Part shown: positions 51,649 through 60,400 of the stretch, one piece after another
Position numbering within the stretch: position 1 is the stretch's first letter
How the letters are laid out: every line of letters begins with the position of its first letter
NCBI GenBank assembly: GCA_965206315.1
Contig: OZ242210.1
Coordinates: 1,860,001 to 1,924,000, forward strand
Direction: 5' to 3'
DNA length: 64,000 nucleotides
DNA from: Bin16 sp965206315
GTDB taxonomy: Bacteria > Chloroflexota > Dehalococcoidia > Lucifugimonadales > Australimonadaceae
Position numbers and translations under genes: made by a program
Notes under the pieces: generated by a model
Told to the model about the DNA's origin: nothing
What the model saw: the letters and a program-made list of their open reading frames with translations, nothing else
The model's database searches: none

Positions 51649-52638
51649 GGTGGATTCACATTCGAAGTGCAACACCTGCTCTCGTAGCACCTCGGCCGGG
51701 GTCTGCCACTCGAGGCACTTGCGCGGCGTATTGTTATACACCCTCAACAGCGCCGTGAACTCTCCCTCCGACAGTGAGGCCAGGTTCGTCTTGCGGGGTA
51801 AGAACCAGCGCATCCGTCCGATAGCGTTCTCCACGCCTCCCTTCTGCCACGGAGAATAGGTGTCGCAGAAGAACGTCTCGATGCCCCAGGCGTGGAGTTC
51901 GTAGTGGTGGGCGAACTCCGTGCCGTTGTCGAACGTGACCGTCTGGCGGAACTCCGGTGGCAGCGGTCCCAGGACGGCGGCGATGGCTTTGGCGACCGGT
52001 GCTGCTGCCCTCGAAGGTCGCCGCACCGCGATCAGCAGCATTGAACGGCGCTCGTGCAGCATCAGCACCGTCTGCCCGGTCCTGCCGAACTGCATCCCAT
52101 CCGCCTCCCAGTGCCCGAATGTCTGCCGGTCGGCAACTGCTGCAGGGCGTTCCGAGAGCGGCCGGCGGTGCAGAATGGTGCGGGCCGAACTGCTCCCTCC
52201 GCGCTGGTGCCGACCGCGCCGCCACTTCCCCCGTCGCAAGAGCTTGCGCCACGAATAGTCCTTCGTCCGCGCTATCTGCGCGTAGATGAACCGGTAGATG
52301 CTCTCATGGGAGGTGACGCTCTTGCCGCGCTCCTTCTTCAACCGCCCCGCCACTGCCTCCGGCGACCAGCCCAGTTGCAACCCGCTCAGCACATCCCTGC
52401 GGAGCTCGTCGTCTCGGTCCAGCCGTGCGCCACTCCAGCGCCGTGCACGGGCCTGCTCGTGGGCATAGGTCGCCCGGTAGCCGCCGTCCTTCGTGCCGTT
52501 GCGCTTCAACTCCCGAGCAATCGTCGGTGGCGGGCGATCCAGAGTTGCTGCGATTTGCCGGATCGAGCGCCCCTCAGCACGTAGGCGGGCAATCGCACAG
52601 CGTTCCTCAATCCCAAGCTGCGTATAGCGGTTCCCCAT
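51628..52638 (-). CDS. IS30-family transposase
   Basis: A 336-aa transposase: N-terminal helix-turn-helix (LGIEERCAIARLRAEGRSIR, then IAATLDRPPPTIARELKRNG) and a DDE core with GHWEADGMQF (first Asp region), VTFDNGTEFAHH (second Asp) and YSPWQKGGVENAIGRMRWFL (Glu). The frame is intact. It runs through the left terminal repeat and stops outside the element, so its last residues (FPPSRE) come from the flanking repeat. Confidence 0.93.
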   Translation of the reverse strand: MGNRYTQLGIEERCAIARLRAEGRSIRQIAATLDRPPPTIARELKRNGTKDGGYRATYAHEQARARRWSGARLDRDDELRRDVLSGLQLGWSPEAVAGRLKKERGKSVTSHESIYRFIYAQIARTKDYSWRKLLRRGKWRRGRHQRGGSSSARTILHRRPLSERPAAVADRQTFGHWEADGMQFGRTGQTVLMLHERRSMLLIAVRRPSRAAAPVAKAIAAVLGPLPPEFRQTVTFDNGTEFAHHYELHAWGIETFFCDTYSPWQKGGVENAIGRMRWFLPRKTNLASLSEGEFTALLRVYNNTPRKCLEWQTPAEVLREQVLHFECESTFPPSRE

Positions 52639-52680
52639 GGCAACACCTTAGTCTGGTGTTGCACTTCGTTTGTGAACTTA
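51649..52680. mobile_element. IS30-family insertion sequence, complete
   Basis: Element of about 1032 bp with 26-bp terminal inverted repeats (51651-51676 and 52655-52680; 21 of 26 match, sharing CGAAGTGCAACACC). GGGAA occurs at both borders (51644-51648 and 52681-52685) as a likely target duplication. It sits inside a family-B palindrome whose two halves rejoin if it is removed. Exact left border is uncertain by 2 bp. Confidence 0.85.
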
Positions 52681-52898
52681 GGGAATCTCGCCTGGATGGG
52701 GGCGTCCCTTGTGGGCGCCCTGCCTGATCCCCTCTCCCTTGAGGGGAGAGGGTTAGGGTGAGGGTGAACCGGTGGGGTTGGGCTGTCCGGTGTAGGGCCG
52801 TCCCTTGTGGGCGCCCTGCTAGACTCCCCTCGCCCTCTGGGAGAGGGCAACGCGCTTCAGCGCGTGGGTGAGGGCCAGAAGAAGGAGGAGTACGTTCG
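52681..52898. repeat. Right flank of the IS and further repeats
   Basis: The rest of the interrupted family-B unit (GGGAATCTCGCCTGGATGGG), a family-A copy (about 52727-52766), a GCGTCCCTTGTGGGCGCC segment and a second family-A copy (52826-52875). AGAAGGAGGAG near 52880 is the next ribosome site. Confidence 0.7.
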
Positions 52899-53714
52899 AT
52901 GCCAGACGACACCCAGACCCCCGAGTACACGATGGGCTACAGCGAGGAGTTCATGCGGATGCTGCACCGGCGCAGCGCCCAGAGCCACGCCGCATATCTC
53001 CTGCCGTACCTGAAACCCGGTATGCGCCTGCTGGACTTCGGCTGCGGACCGGGCACCATCTCGGTCGGCCTGGCGCGGGCCGTCGAGCCCGGCGAACTGC
53101 ACGGCGTCGACCTCGAGGAGTCGCAGATTCTCATGGCGCGCGCCGCTGCCGGGGCGGGGGGACACGCCAACGCGACGTTCCACGTCGGCGACGTCACGGC
53201 GCTGCCCTTCGAGGATGATTCGTTCGACGTCGCCCACTGCCACGCGGTGCTGATGCACGTTCCCGATACGAAGGCGGTGCTTGCGGAGGTGAAGCGGGTG
53301 CTGAAGCCCGGCGGCATGATCGCCAGCCGCGAGACCATCATCGCGTCCTCGTTCCTGGAGCCCGACTACCGCGCAAGCGATGCATGGGTCACGTTTGCGA
53401 ATCTCGTCTCGGCCAACGGCGGCCATCCCCAGATGGGGAAGGAGTTGAAGGCGGTCTTCATCGAGGCGGGTTTCACTGACGTTCAAGCGGGCGCTTCCTT
53501 CGAGTTCTTCGGCTCCGCGGAGGACGTCGCCTTCTTCCACGCCTTCGCCGGGGGCTGGTTCCTCTCACCCGGGGTTATCGAGAAGGCCACGACGTACGGG
53601 GTGGCGACTCATGAGGAGTTCGAGACGGCCCGCGAAGCTCTCGACAGATGGAAGGCCCACCCCGGCGCGGTCGGAGCGATCTGCTTCGGCGAGGCTGTCG
53701 CCTTCAAGCCATAG
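52899..53714 (+). CDS. SAM-dependent methyltransferase (class I)
   Basis: A 271-aa methyltransferase of the UbiE/arsenite-type group. Motif I is LLDFGCGPGTISVGLA, the acidic ribose ligand is in HGVDLEESQI, and the post-I and motif II segments are ALPFEDDSFDVAHCHAVLMH and LKPGGMIASRE. The C-terminal 110 residues are substrate-specific with no known match. Lies alone between repeat blocks; substrate unknown. Confidence 0.88.
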   Translation: MPDDTQTPEYTMGYSEEFMRMLHRRSAQSHAAYLLPYLKPGMRLLDFGCGPGTISVGLARAVEPGELHGVDLEESQILMARAAAGAGGHANATFHVGDVTALPFEDDSFDVAHCHAVLMHVPDTKAVLAEVKRVLKPGGMIASRETIIASSFLEPDYRASDAWVTFANLVSANGGHPQMGKELKAVFIEAGFTDVQAGASFEFFGSAEDVAFFHAFAGGWFLSPGVIEKATTYGVATHEEFETAREALDRWKAHPGAVGAICFGEAVAFKP

Positions 53715-53720
53715 CCGCAG

Positions 53721-54182
53721 GCGGGCCTAGGGGTGTCCTCGTGGGCGCCCTGCTCGGTCCCTTCCTCCTTGAGGGGGAAGGTTAGAGCCTGCCCCGCACT
53801 TGATACGGGGGTGGGGGTGAACCGGACGCGGGGCGCAGCCCCCGTCATTCCCGCGAAGGCGGGAATCTCGCCTGGATTGGGGGCGTCCCTCGTGGGCGCC
53901 CTGCCTCGTCCCCTCGCCCTCTGGGAGAGGGAGGCCGCGCAGCGGCGGGTGAGGGTGGACCGGACGCGGGGCGCAGCCCCCGTCATTCCCGCGAAGGCGG
54001 GAATCTCGCCTGGATTGGGGGCGTCCCTCGTGGGCGCCCTGCCTCGTCCCCTCGCCCCCTGGGAGAGGGAGGCCGCGCAGCGGCGGGTGAGGGTGGACCG
54101 GACGCGGGGCGCAGCCCCCGTCATCCCGCGAAGGCGGGAATCTCGCCTGGCCTGGGGGTGTCCCTTGTGGGCGCCCTGCTCG
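53721..54182. repeat. 138-bp tandem array of composite repeats
   Basis: A unit joining CGGACGCGGGGCGCAGCC, a family-B palindrome, GGGGGCGTCCCTCGTGGGCG and a family-A element starts at 53821, 53959 and 54097 (period 138 bp). The first two units are complete and almost identical; the third is partial and changes into a family-C element at 54187-54225. Period 138 is divisible by 3, which creates long open frames with 46-aa periods that I do not regard as genes. Confidence 0.9.
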
Positions 54183-54345
54183 GTGTTGTCATGCTGAGCG
54201 GAGCGGAGTCGAAGTATCTCTCAGGGGCCTGCGTCGTCCTGACGTGCTCAGCCCACAGGAGGTACGCGCCTACGACGACGAGTGCGACCGAGCAGACGAA
54301 GAGGAGCGCGACGCAGAAGACCCGCTGGCGCCATTCCACGGTCAT
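54121..54345 (-). pseudogene. Truncated copy of the small membrane gene at 57072, run into repeats
   Basis: The first 30 residues, TVEWRQRVFCVALLFVCSVA and VVVGAYLLW, match the start of the 123-aa membrane protein at 57443. The frame then passes into a family-C and a family-B repeat (PSRAPTRDTPRPGEIPAFAG is repeat-encoded). The 30 bp upstream (ACGTTTACCAGTGGG, GTGACTCGTC) also copy the end of the fibronectin gene. A single membrane segment could still be made, but it looks like a fragment. Confidence 0.65.
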
Positions 54346-54400
54346 GACGAGTCACCCCCACTGGTAAACGTGTCGTCCGGTGTGCACTTCCTTATGGCGC

Positions 54401-55981
54401 TTATTCCACACCCTCGGCGGCGAATAGGTCGTCGGGCGGGACAGTGTCTTCACGCCAGCCCCAGCAGAGGACGCGACCGTCCGATCTCATCCCGCAGTTG
54501 TGGCCACCGCCGTTACTGATCGACACGAACGATTGCCCCGAGGGAGGTTCCAGTATTCCGTAGGCGCTGTAGGCTCCCCAGCAGACCGGGCTGCCGTCGG
54601 CCCGCAGTCCGCAGGTATGCTGCTGGCCGGCGCTGATGGCGGTGAACCGTTCGCCCTCTGGCGGCGACACTGTTCCGTTATTGATTCCCCCCCAGCAACG
54701 GGCGCTGCCGTCTGGTCTCAGCCCACACGCGTGCACTGAGCCAGCGCTGATGGCGGTGAACTGCTCGCCCTCTGGCGGCGACACTGTTCTTTCGTTGGTT
54801 CCCCAGCAACGGGCGCTGCCGTCGAGCAGCAAGCCGCATGTGTAGTCCCTGCCGCTACTGATGGCCGTGAATCGCTCGTCGGGCGGTGGCGACAGTTTCT
54901 CTTCATCTTCTCCTCCCCAGCAGACGGCGCTGCCGTCTGGACGCAACCCGCACGTGTGAAACCAGCCTGCACTGATGCTCACGAACACCTCGGACGGAAC
55001 GGCGGTCTGCCCATGCCGGTTGCTCCCCCAGCAGGCGACATGTCCGTCGAGCAGCAGGAGCGCGCAGGTGTGATCGCGACCGGCGCTGACGGAGGAGAAC
55101 TGCTTGTGGGTGGGCGGGGAGTCCTCCCCCCAGTCGGCTCTCCCCCAGCAGACGGCGCTGCCGTCCGTCCTCAACGCGCATGTGTGACTGCTGCTTGTGC
55201 TGAGCGTGTCGTGCCGCGTCGGCGCCCGATAGTCCGCAGGAACCGGGAACGGGGTGGGCGTCGGCGTCGGGGGCAGCGTCGATGTGGGCGTCGGCGTCGG
55301 TATCGGTGTCGGCGTCGGATCCCACGCCGTCGCCGCGCTGTGCCCCTCAGGGAGACACCCGGCCTCTTCGAGCATCTTCCCAACGGTCGGGCCTAGCTCG
55401 TTAATGACGCGCCCCATCGCCAGGTCTGCGTCCCTGTACGCCAGGTAGAGGTTCGCGACGTTCCCGCGCGCTTCGCGGTCGTCCGGCGACGCCTCCTGTT
55501 GTTGGCTGGCATCGACCCACGCAAGCGTCAGCACGACCATCCCTCTCAATACCTCGTGGTAGTCCCTGAGTTCGGGAGGCGGAATGATGAGCAGCAACGT
55601 CTCTGCGTAGGACTCTATAGCCTCTATGACCATATCGAGGTCGTCCGAGACGATGGGGCGGAACCATCCGGCACAGCCTTCAACGTACTGCTCCAACGTC
55701 AGCAGCGCCGGCGTCGGTGTAAGGGTCGGCCTTGGCGTAGGTTCCAGTGTCGGCGTCGGTGCGGGTGTCGCGGTCGGCGTAGGCGTTGCGGTTGGCGCTG
55801 GCGCAGGCGTCGCGGTCGGCGTGGCCGTGGGCGTTGGGGTCGGCGCTGGGGCAGGCGTCGCGGTCGGCGCTGGGGCAGGCGTCGCGGTCGGCATCGGTGT
55901 GCAAGCTGCCATCGTAGAGATCGCTGCTATTGCCAAGGCGACCGCGGAGACCATCGCACACCGATCACTCACGACGATCAC
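54401..55981 (-). CDS. RCC1-repeat lipoprotein (7 repeats)
   Basis: Exported protein of 526 aa. Start is GTG at 55981; signal peptide with lipobox MAAC (Cys27), a Thr-Pro/Ala-Pro spacer of about 65 residues, a helical domain (about 95-215, LTLEQYVEGCAGWFRPIVSD), a second Thr-Pro spacer, then seven RCC1-like repeats of the form CGLRPDGSAVCWG every 45-50 residues. Same repeat type as the giant at 35272. RCC1 blades bind proteins or DNA in known cases; a surface-binding role is inferred. GTG overlaps the stop of a short upstream frame. Confidence 0.8.
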   Translation of the reverse strand: MIVVSDRCAMVSAVALAIAAISTMAACTPMPTATPAPAPTATPAPAPTPTPTATPTATPAPAPTATPTPTATPAPTPTLEPTPRPTLTPTPALLTLEQYVEGCAGWFRPIVSDDLDMVIEAIESYAETLLLIIPPPELRDYHEVLRGMVVLTLAWVDASQQQEASPDDREARGNVANLYLAYRDADLAMGRVINELGPTVGKMLEEAGCLPEGHSAATAWDPTPTPIPTPTPTSTLPPTPTPTPFPVPADYRAPTRHDTLSTSSSHTCALRTDGSAVCWGRADWGEDSPPTHKQFSSVSAGRDHTCALLLLDGHVACWGSNRHGQTAVPSEVFVSISAGWFHTCGLRPDGSAVCWGGEDEEKLSPPPDERFTAISSGRDYTCGLLLDGSARCWGTNERTVSPPEGEQFTAISAGSVHACGLRPDGSARCWGGINNGTVSPPEGERFTAISAGQQHTCGLRADGSPVCWGAYSAYGILEPPSGQSFVSISNGGGHNCGMRSDGRVLCWGWREDTVPPDDLFAAEGVE

Positions 55982-56112
55982 TGTTCTCCAACCAAATCAC
56001 GGACCCATAGATGGCTGGTACGACAAGCCCCACCGCCTACAACGACGAGCGCGACCGAGCAGACGAAGAGGAGCGCGACGCAGAAGACCCGCTGGCGCCA
56101 CTCCCAGTTCAT
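55978..56112 (-). CDS. Short membrane peptide, truncated copy overlapping the RCC1 gene
   Basis: A 44-aa frame: NWEWRQRVFCVALLFVCSVA then LVVVG is the same N-terminus as the 57443 protein, then 18 unrelated residues and TGA, which overlaps the GTG of the RCC1 lipoprotein (GTGA). It may be a leftover of duplication or a translated leader that couples to the lipoprotein. GGGGGTGACTCGTC before the ATG copies the upstream sequence of the full gene. Confidence 0.5.
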   Translation of the reverse strand: MNWEWRQRVFCVALLFVCSVALVVVGGGACRTSHLWVRDLVGEQ

Positions 56113-56125
56113 GACGAGTCACCCC

Positions 56126-56362
56126 CTACCACCAGTTGAGGCGTTTCACCGCTCGATAGAGCATCACCGCTCCGATGAGCACGCCGACCGCGCCCACTAT
56201 AGCGGCGACTCTACCGTCGAGAGTGGGGCCGAAGAACGCGCCGCCCGACCAAACCAGCGCCACCCCGCCCCCGCACAGGAGCATCACCGACAGCACCAGC
56301 AGGACTACGGGGTCGACTCCGGTCTGTGCTTCCTGCTGTTCATCCGGTGATTGCTCGCTCAT
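56126..56362 (-). CDS. Small two-helix membrane protein
   Basis: A 78-aa protein with a polar N-terminus (SEQSPDEQQEAQTG) and two hydrophobic helices (about 20-38 and 49-68). AGAGGA lies 6 nt before the ATG at 56362; ATG at 56368 is an alternative. Ends 13 bp before the short membrane frame. No family recognised. Confidence 0.6.
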   Translation of the reverse strand: MSEQSPDEQQEAQTGVDPVVLLVLSVMLLCGGGVALVWSGGAFFGPTLDGRVAAIVGAVGVLIGAVMLYRAVKRLNWW

Positions 56363-56394
56363 CGCCATTCCTCTTCTATGTCCCGGCTGCGTAC

Positions 56395-57006
56395 CTAGTC
56401 CTGCCCCAGGTAAGCGAATACGCCCACCACGATGGCAGCCACCATCCAGAAGGTCGTCCATGCGTAAGGCCTGAGCAGGCTCCAGGGCCGGTCGGGGAGC
56501 GACCGCACCAGTGGCGTGCCGGACACGCGCAAGAGCGACACGAGGCTGCAGGGACCGGCAACCATGCCGATGTACACCCACCATGGGATGGGTGTTGGTT
56601 CCACGGGTTTCGACGCCCCTATCAGCGGCGATGGGTCCTCAAATATCGCCACGACGCCGACGAATGCGAGGAAGAGGAGGAAGTTGGTCGGCCCCAGCAG
56701 CCACAGGAGATAGACGGCCCGCGGGTGGAATATCCACGCGCCGGTGCGCTGCTCCCCGCTCCTGAGATGTCTCATCATGTAGACCCACGGAACGATGAGC
56801 AACGCACCGGCAAACATCCCTGACCGCCGCAGCGTGCGGCGGTTCTGCTGCACTCCGGCTGCCGTGGCCGCCCGCTCGTACATCCGGCCGGCGAACGGAG
56901 CGAACAGCAGGCTCGCAATGACCCAGAAGGGCGACAGGCCTACCACTGCCATGGAGAACACCGCCATGGCGGCCAACGGCGCTCCCAGCACGATGACCAG
57001 TATCAT
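56395..57006 (-). CDS. Multi-pass membrane protein
   Basis: A 203-aa protein with about five hydrophobic segments (near 1-40, 62-78, 94-115, 138-155, 180-199). No conserved motif is recognised. Lies between small membrane genes in the surface-protein island on the minus strand; function unknown. Confidence 0.6.
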   Translation of the reverse strand: MILVIVLGAPLAAMAVFSMAVVGLSPFWVIASLLFAPFAGRMYERAATAAGVQQNRRTLRRSGMFAGALLIVPWVYMMRHLRSGEQRTGAWIFHPRAVYLLWLLGPTNFLLFLAFVGVVAIFEDPSPLIGASKPVEPTPIPWWVYIGMVAGPCSLVSLLRVSGTPLVRSLPDRPWSLLRPYAWTTFWMVAAIVVGVFAYLGQD

Positions 57007-57071
57007 CTTAGTCCCTCACTGGCGTTCCCCGCCGGATCAGGCCCACGGCCCACAACCTGCGGGCTGCCTGG

Positions 57072-57443
57072 TCACCACAACAGGCGGGACGAGTTCGCAT
57101 CCCACCAGAGGAAGACAGCGGCGAAAGCCACCAATAAAACCACTGTGGTCGCAAGAGTGACGCGGAACAAGCGCTTCCCCGTCGGGCTGTCCGCTTCCTC
57201 CCTGCGCTGCCGGACCATCCTCCTGGTCGCGCCCGCTGTTGCTAGGAAACCGAGTACGCTGAGCACCAGCATCCCCTTGCCGATGTTCGAACAGAGCACC
57301 GCGATCGCGTAGAAGCCGTCGGACTGCGGTGTCGGATGGACGCTCTGAGACCATAGGGGGTACGCGCCCACAACGACGAGTGCGACCGAGCAGACGAAGA
57401 GGAGCGCGACAAGGAAGACCCGCTGGCGCCACTCCCAGTTCAT
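57072..57443 (-). CDS. Small membrane protein, full-length member of the triplicated family
   Basis: A 123-aa protein with three hydrophobic segments (about 9-30, 44-68 and 94-114) and a basic loop RRMVRQRREE. Its ATG overlaps the stop of the 1834-aa fibronectin gene (ATGA), so both should be translated together. Two truncated copies of its 5' end lie at 54345 and 56112. It may help export or anchor the large protein; inference only. Confidence 0.65.
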   Translation of the reverse strand: MNWEWRQRVFLVALLFVCSVALVVVGAYPLWSQSVHPTPQSDGFYAIAVLCSNIGKGMLVLSVLGFLATAGATRRMVRQRREEADSPTGKRLFRVTLATTVVLLVAFAAVFLWWDANSSRLLW

Positions 57444-60400
57444 GACGAGTCACTCCCACTGGTAAACGTAATCACCCATGGCCCGGATCCGGTGAGCGTC
57501 ACGCTCATCGGTTGCTGGTAGTGTTCCCCAGCCCATGGGACCTTGTCTGCGGGGGTCATGCGGACTCCGACGAGTTTCGCCCCCTCTCGTGCGGGCAGAG
57601 GGTCGTCCGAACACTTGCTGTACTCCCTATTCTTACCTTGGGGCGGCGTGTACTCCCAGCACCATTCGGTACCGTCTATGACGATGTCGTCGACGCACTG
57701 GTTTATGGATGTGGCCGAGGCGTCGACGGTGTACTTATCGTCTGCACGGGTGACCGTTAGGGTTCCCTCCATCCGGGGAGCGGCGCATTCCAGGAAGTAC
57801 GGCTTCGTGCGCGCATGCTCTATGTCCTGCTTGGTGACCGGCCAATCGTTATCGTTAAACCCGGCAACACCCCACGCAGCCACGGAGGGAAGGTCGTACA
57901 CGGGCAGCGGCACTTTCCATCCTGTCCATACGAGCCTGAATATGATCGTGCCTACGATCTCCCAGTAGTCGTCGTTCTCTGCGATACACGCTTTGCGCTC
58001 CGCCCCTGTCCGCATCGCGCATATGTTGTCAATCAGGAACTGAGCATCCGCCAGGAACTTGTTCCTCGGCGACCATGCGCTGTCGAGCATCTTATCCTCC
58101 TCGGGAGGCATGGAGCCCCCGACGATCCCCTGCAGGCCGTTCCAGGTGAGGTCGTGCTTCAGGCATGCCGGCAGGAAATTGACCGGTATCGCAAAGTTTA
58201 TTTCCCTAGGAGAACATATCAGGTCCCCATAGCCTATCCAGTTATGGCGCTGCTGACCCTGGGGGCAATCGCTCCCCCACTGTGGGTCGGTCTCTTTGCA
58301 GAAGGCCTTCATGTACTTGTCGCGTGCAGTGTCCCGCGCCGTGCTCTGGTCCGGGTTTCCTATCTCCACCCAGTAGTCGTGCGGCGTCTTGAAGGTGATG
58401 CAGTTGAGCGCCTCGTACATCTGCGCATCCGTAGGCGTCGTGCTGAGGTCTTTGAAGCAATCGAGCCAGAGTATAGTGGGGACATCGCCGGTGGAACCGG
58501 ATACGCCCCGGGCGGGGGGCTGTGCGGCGATGATGTCCGCTATCAGCTTGACCATTGCGGGGTCTCCGATGGTCGTCTTGAACAGGGCGCCCCGCTCAGT
58601 GAGCAACAGCCGTCCACGGACCGAGGAAGCGGGAGCGAGCTCATCCAGCCTGCCAACCAACGCGCTCTGCATCGATGTGAAGTAGCTGTTTCGCTGGTCG
58701 CAATCGTCCACGACGGTCTTGGTGTCGCCGGTGTAGGCGGCCATGATGCTGGCAAGCGAAGTATAGTTCACTGTGGTGCGTGAATCGTCGTTTACGCACT
58801 TCCGAAGCTTGCCCTCCGCAGAGAAATACGACCTTGTGGCTTCGGTGCGTGTTGCTGCACCGCCGACGTCGTCCGCCGTGAAGCCGCTCGACACGGCGGT
58901 AATCAGCCCGGTGAAGAGGTTGAGTTCGTCCCATACTACCGTTGTAGGGTCAGTGAGCGACGTGCTTCCATAGCTCACTGTGACGCGGTATGTCCGGACG
59001 TCGGCATCAGTGGACGTCTCGCTTGCCGTGTTCGTCGTAGAGCTCATGGCGCTCCACGTGCCGTCGTCGTTCTGCTTCTCCCATAGGTAGGTCGCGGTCT
59101 GTCCCTCAGGAGCGTTCGTAACCGAGGCAGTCAGTTGCACCGTATCCCCCTTGGCAGGGAGTAGCTTGTTCACTTCGATGGCCACCTGGGGATGTACCTT
59201 CGTTTGCAGTGTGAAGCTCCCGGTCCTGCGGCTGGTGGAGGTTGTCGCTTCGATGGTGTACCCGCCCGGCGGCAGATCAGCCAGGATGCGGGAGTTGGTG
59301 GTGCCAGCGAAGTCGTCGTTCTCCTTCAGCACCGCCGCGTTCTTTCCCTCCCCGTTGAGCAGGAAAAGATACGTGTTTTCAGTCGAGGTCAGATTGATCT
59401 CCACGGTGCTCTGCCTCTCCAGCGTAAAGACGTAGAAGTGAGCGTAGCTGGCAGGAGTAGCGCGGTGGGTCGACGCGCATGAACTCGTCCAACTGCCGGT
59501 CCGTGTGGAAGTTGACATCTCCCCGATGTCAGTTACGCACGGGTCGGGCGTGGGTGTAGGCGTGGGCGTCGCCGTGGGGTCGTCAGGGCACGCAGTGGTG
59601 CTCCGCGAGACGTCGCCGGCAGACTGGGAACCGAAGGTGGTCGAGTAGGGCGAGCCGTCTCCCCGGGCGCTCACCTTGAAGTAGTAGGTGGTGTTGCAGT
59701 CGAGCCCGGTCGCCGTGTGGCTGCTGGTGGAGATGGTGTCGCTGACGGAGGTCCAGGGGCCTGTGCTGGAGGCGCCGCGCTCGATCTTGTAGTACTGGGC
59801 GTCAGTGACCGCGGTCCAGCTCAAGGTCGCCGTGGTATCGGTCGAAGCCGTCGCCTCGAGGCCGAGAGGCGCGGGAGCGTTCGGGCAATCGGTAGTGCTC
59901 CTCGAAACGTCGCCGGAAGACTGGGAACCGAAGGTGGTCGAATAGGGCGAACCGTCTCCCCTGGCGCTCACCTTGAAGTAGTAGGTGGTGTTGCAGTCGA
60001 GTCCGGTTGCCGTGTAGCTGCTGGTGGAGATGGTGTCGCTGACGGACGTCCAGGGGCCCGTGCTGGAGGCGCCGCGTTCGAGCTTGTAGTACTGGGCGTC
60101 GGTGACCGCGGTCCAGCTCAAGGTCACGCCGGTCTGGGTCGAAGCCGTGGCGCTGAGCCCCGTGGGAGCGGGTGCGTAGTGCTCATCGGTCGTCTCCGAC
60201 ACGCTGTTCGACGGTTCGCCGTACAGGATCGAATAGGGGCTGCCGTCTCCGCGCGCACGGACCCGGAAGTCATATTCTGTAGTCTGTTCGAGACTGTCCA
60301 CCGTCGCGGTGGTGGCCGACGCATAGGTGGCGTGGAGCCAGGTGGTGGAACTGCTCGCCTTGTACTCCACCTTGTACTTGGCCGCATCGGTCAAGGCGGT

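Noticed and set aside
53721..54182. CRISPR array
   Set aside because: The repeated unit is 138 bp with no alternating unique spacers, and no cas gene is in the window.
53733..54197. Repeat protein with 46-aa period
   Set aside because: It is only the translation of the 138-bp non-coding tandem array, and both strands are open in several frames.
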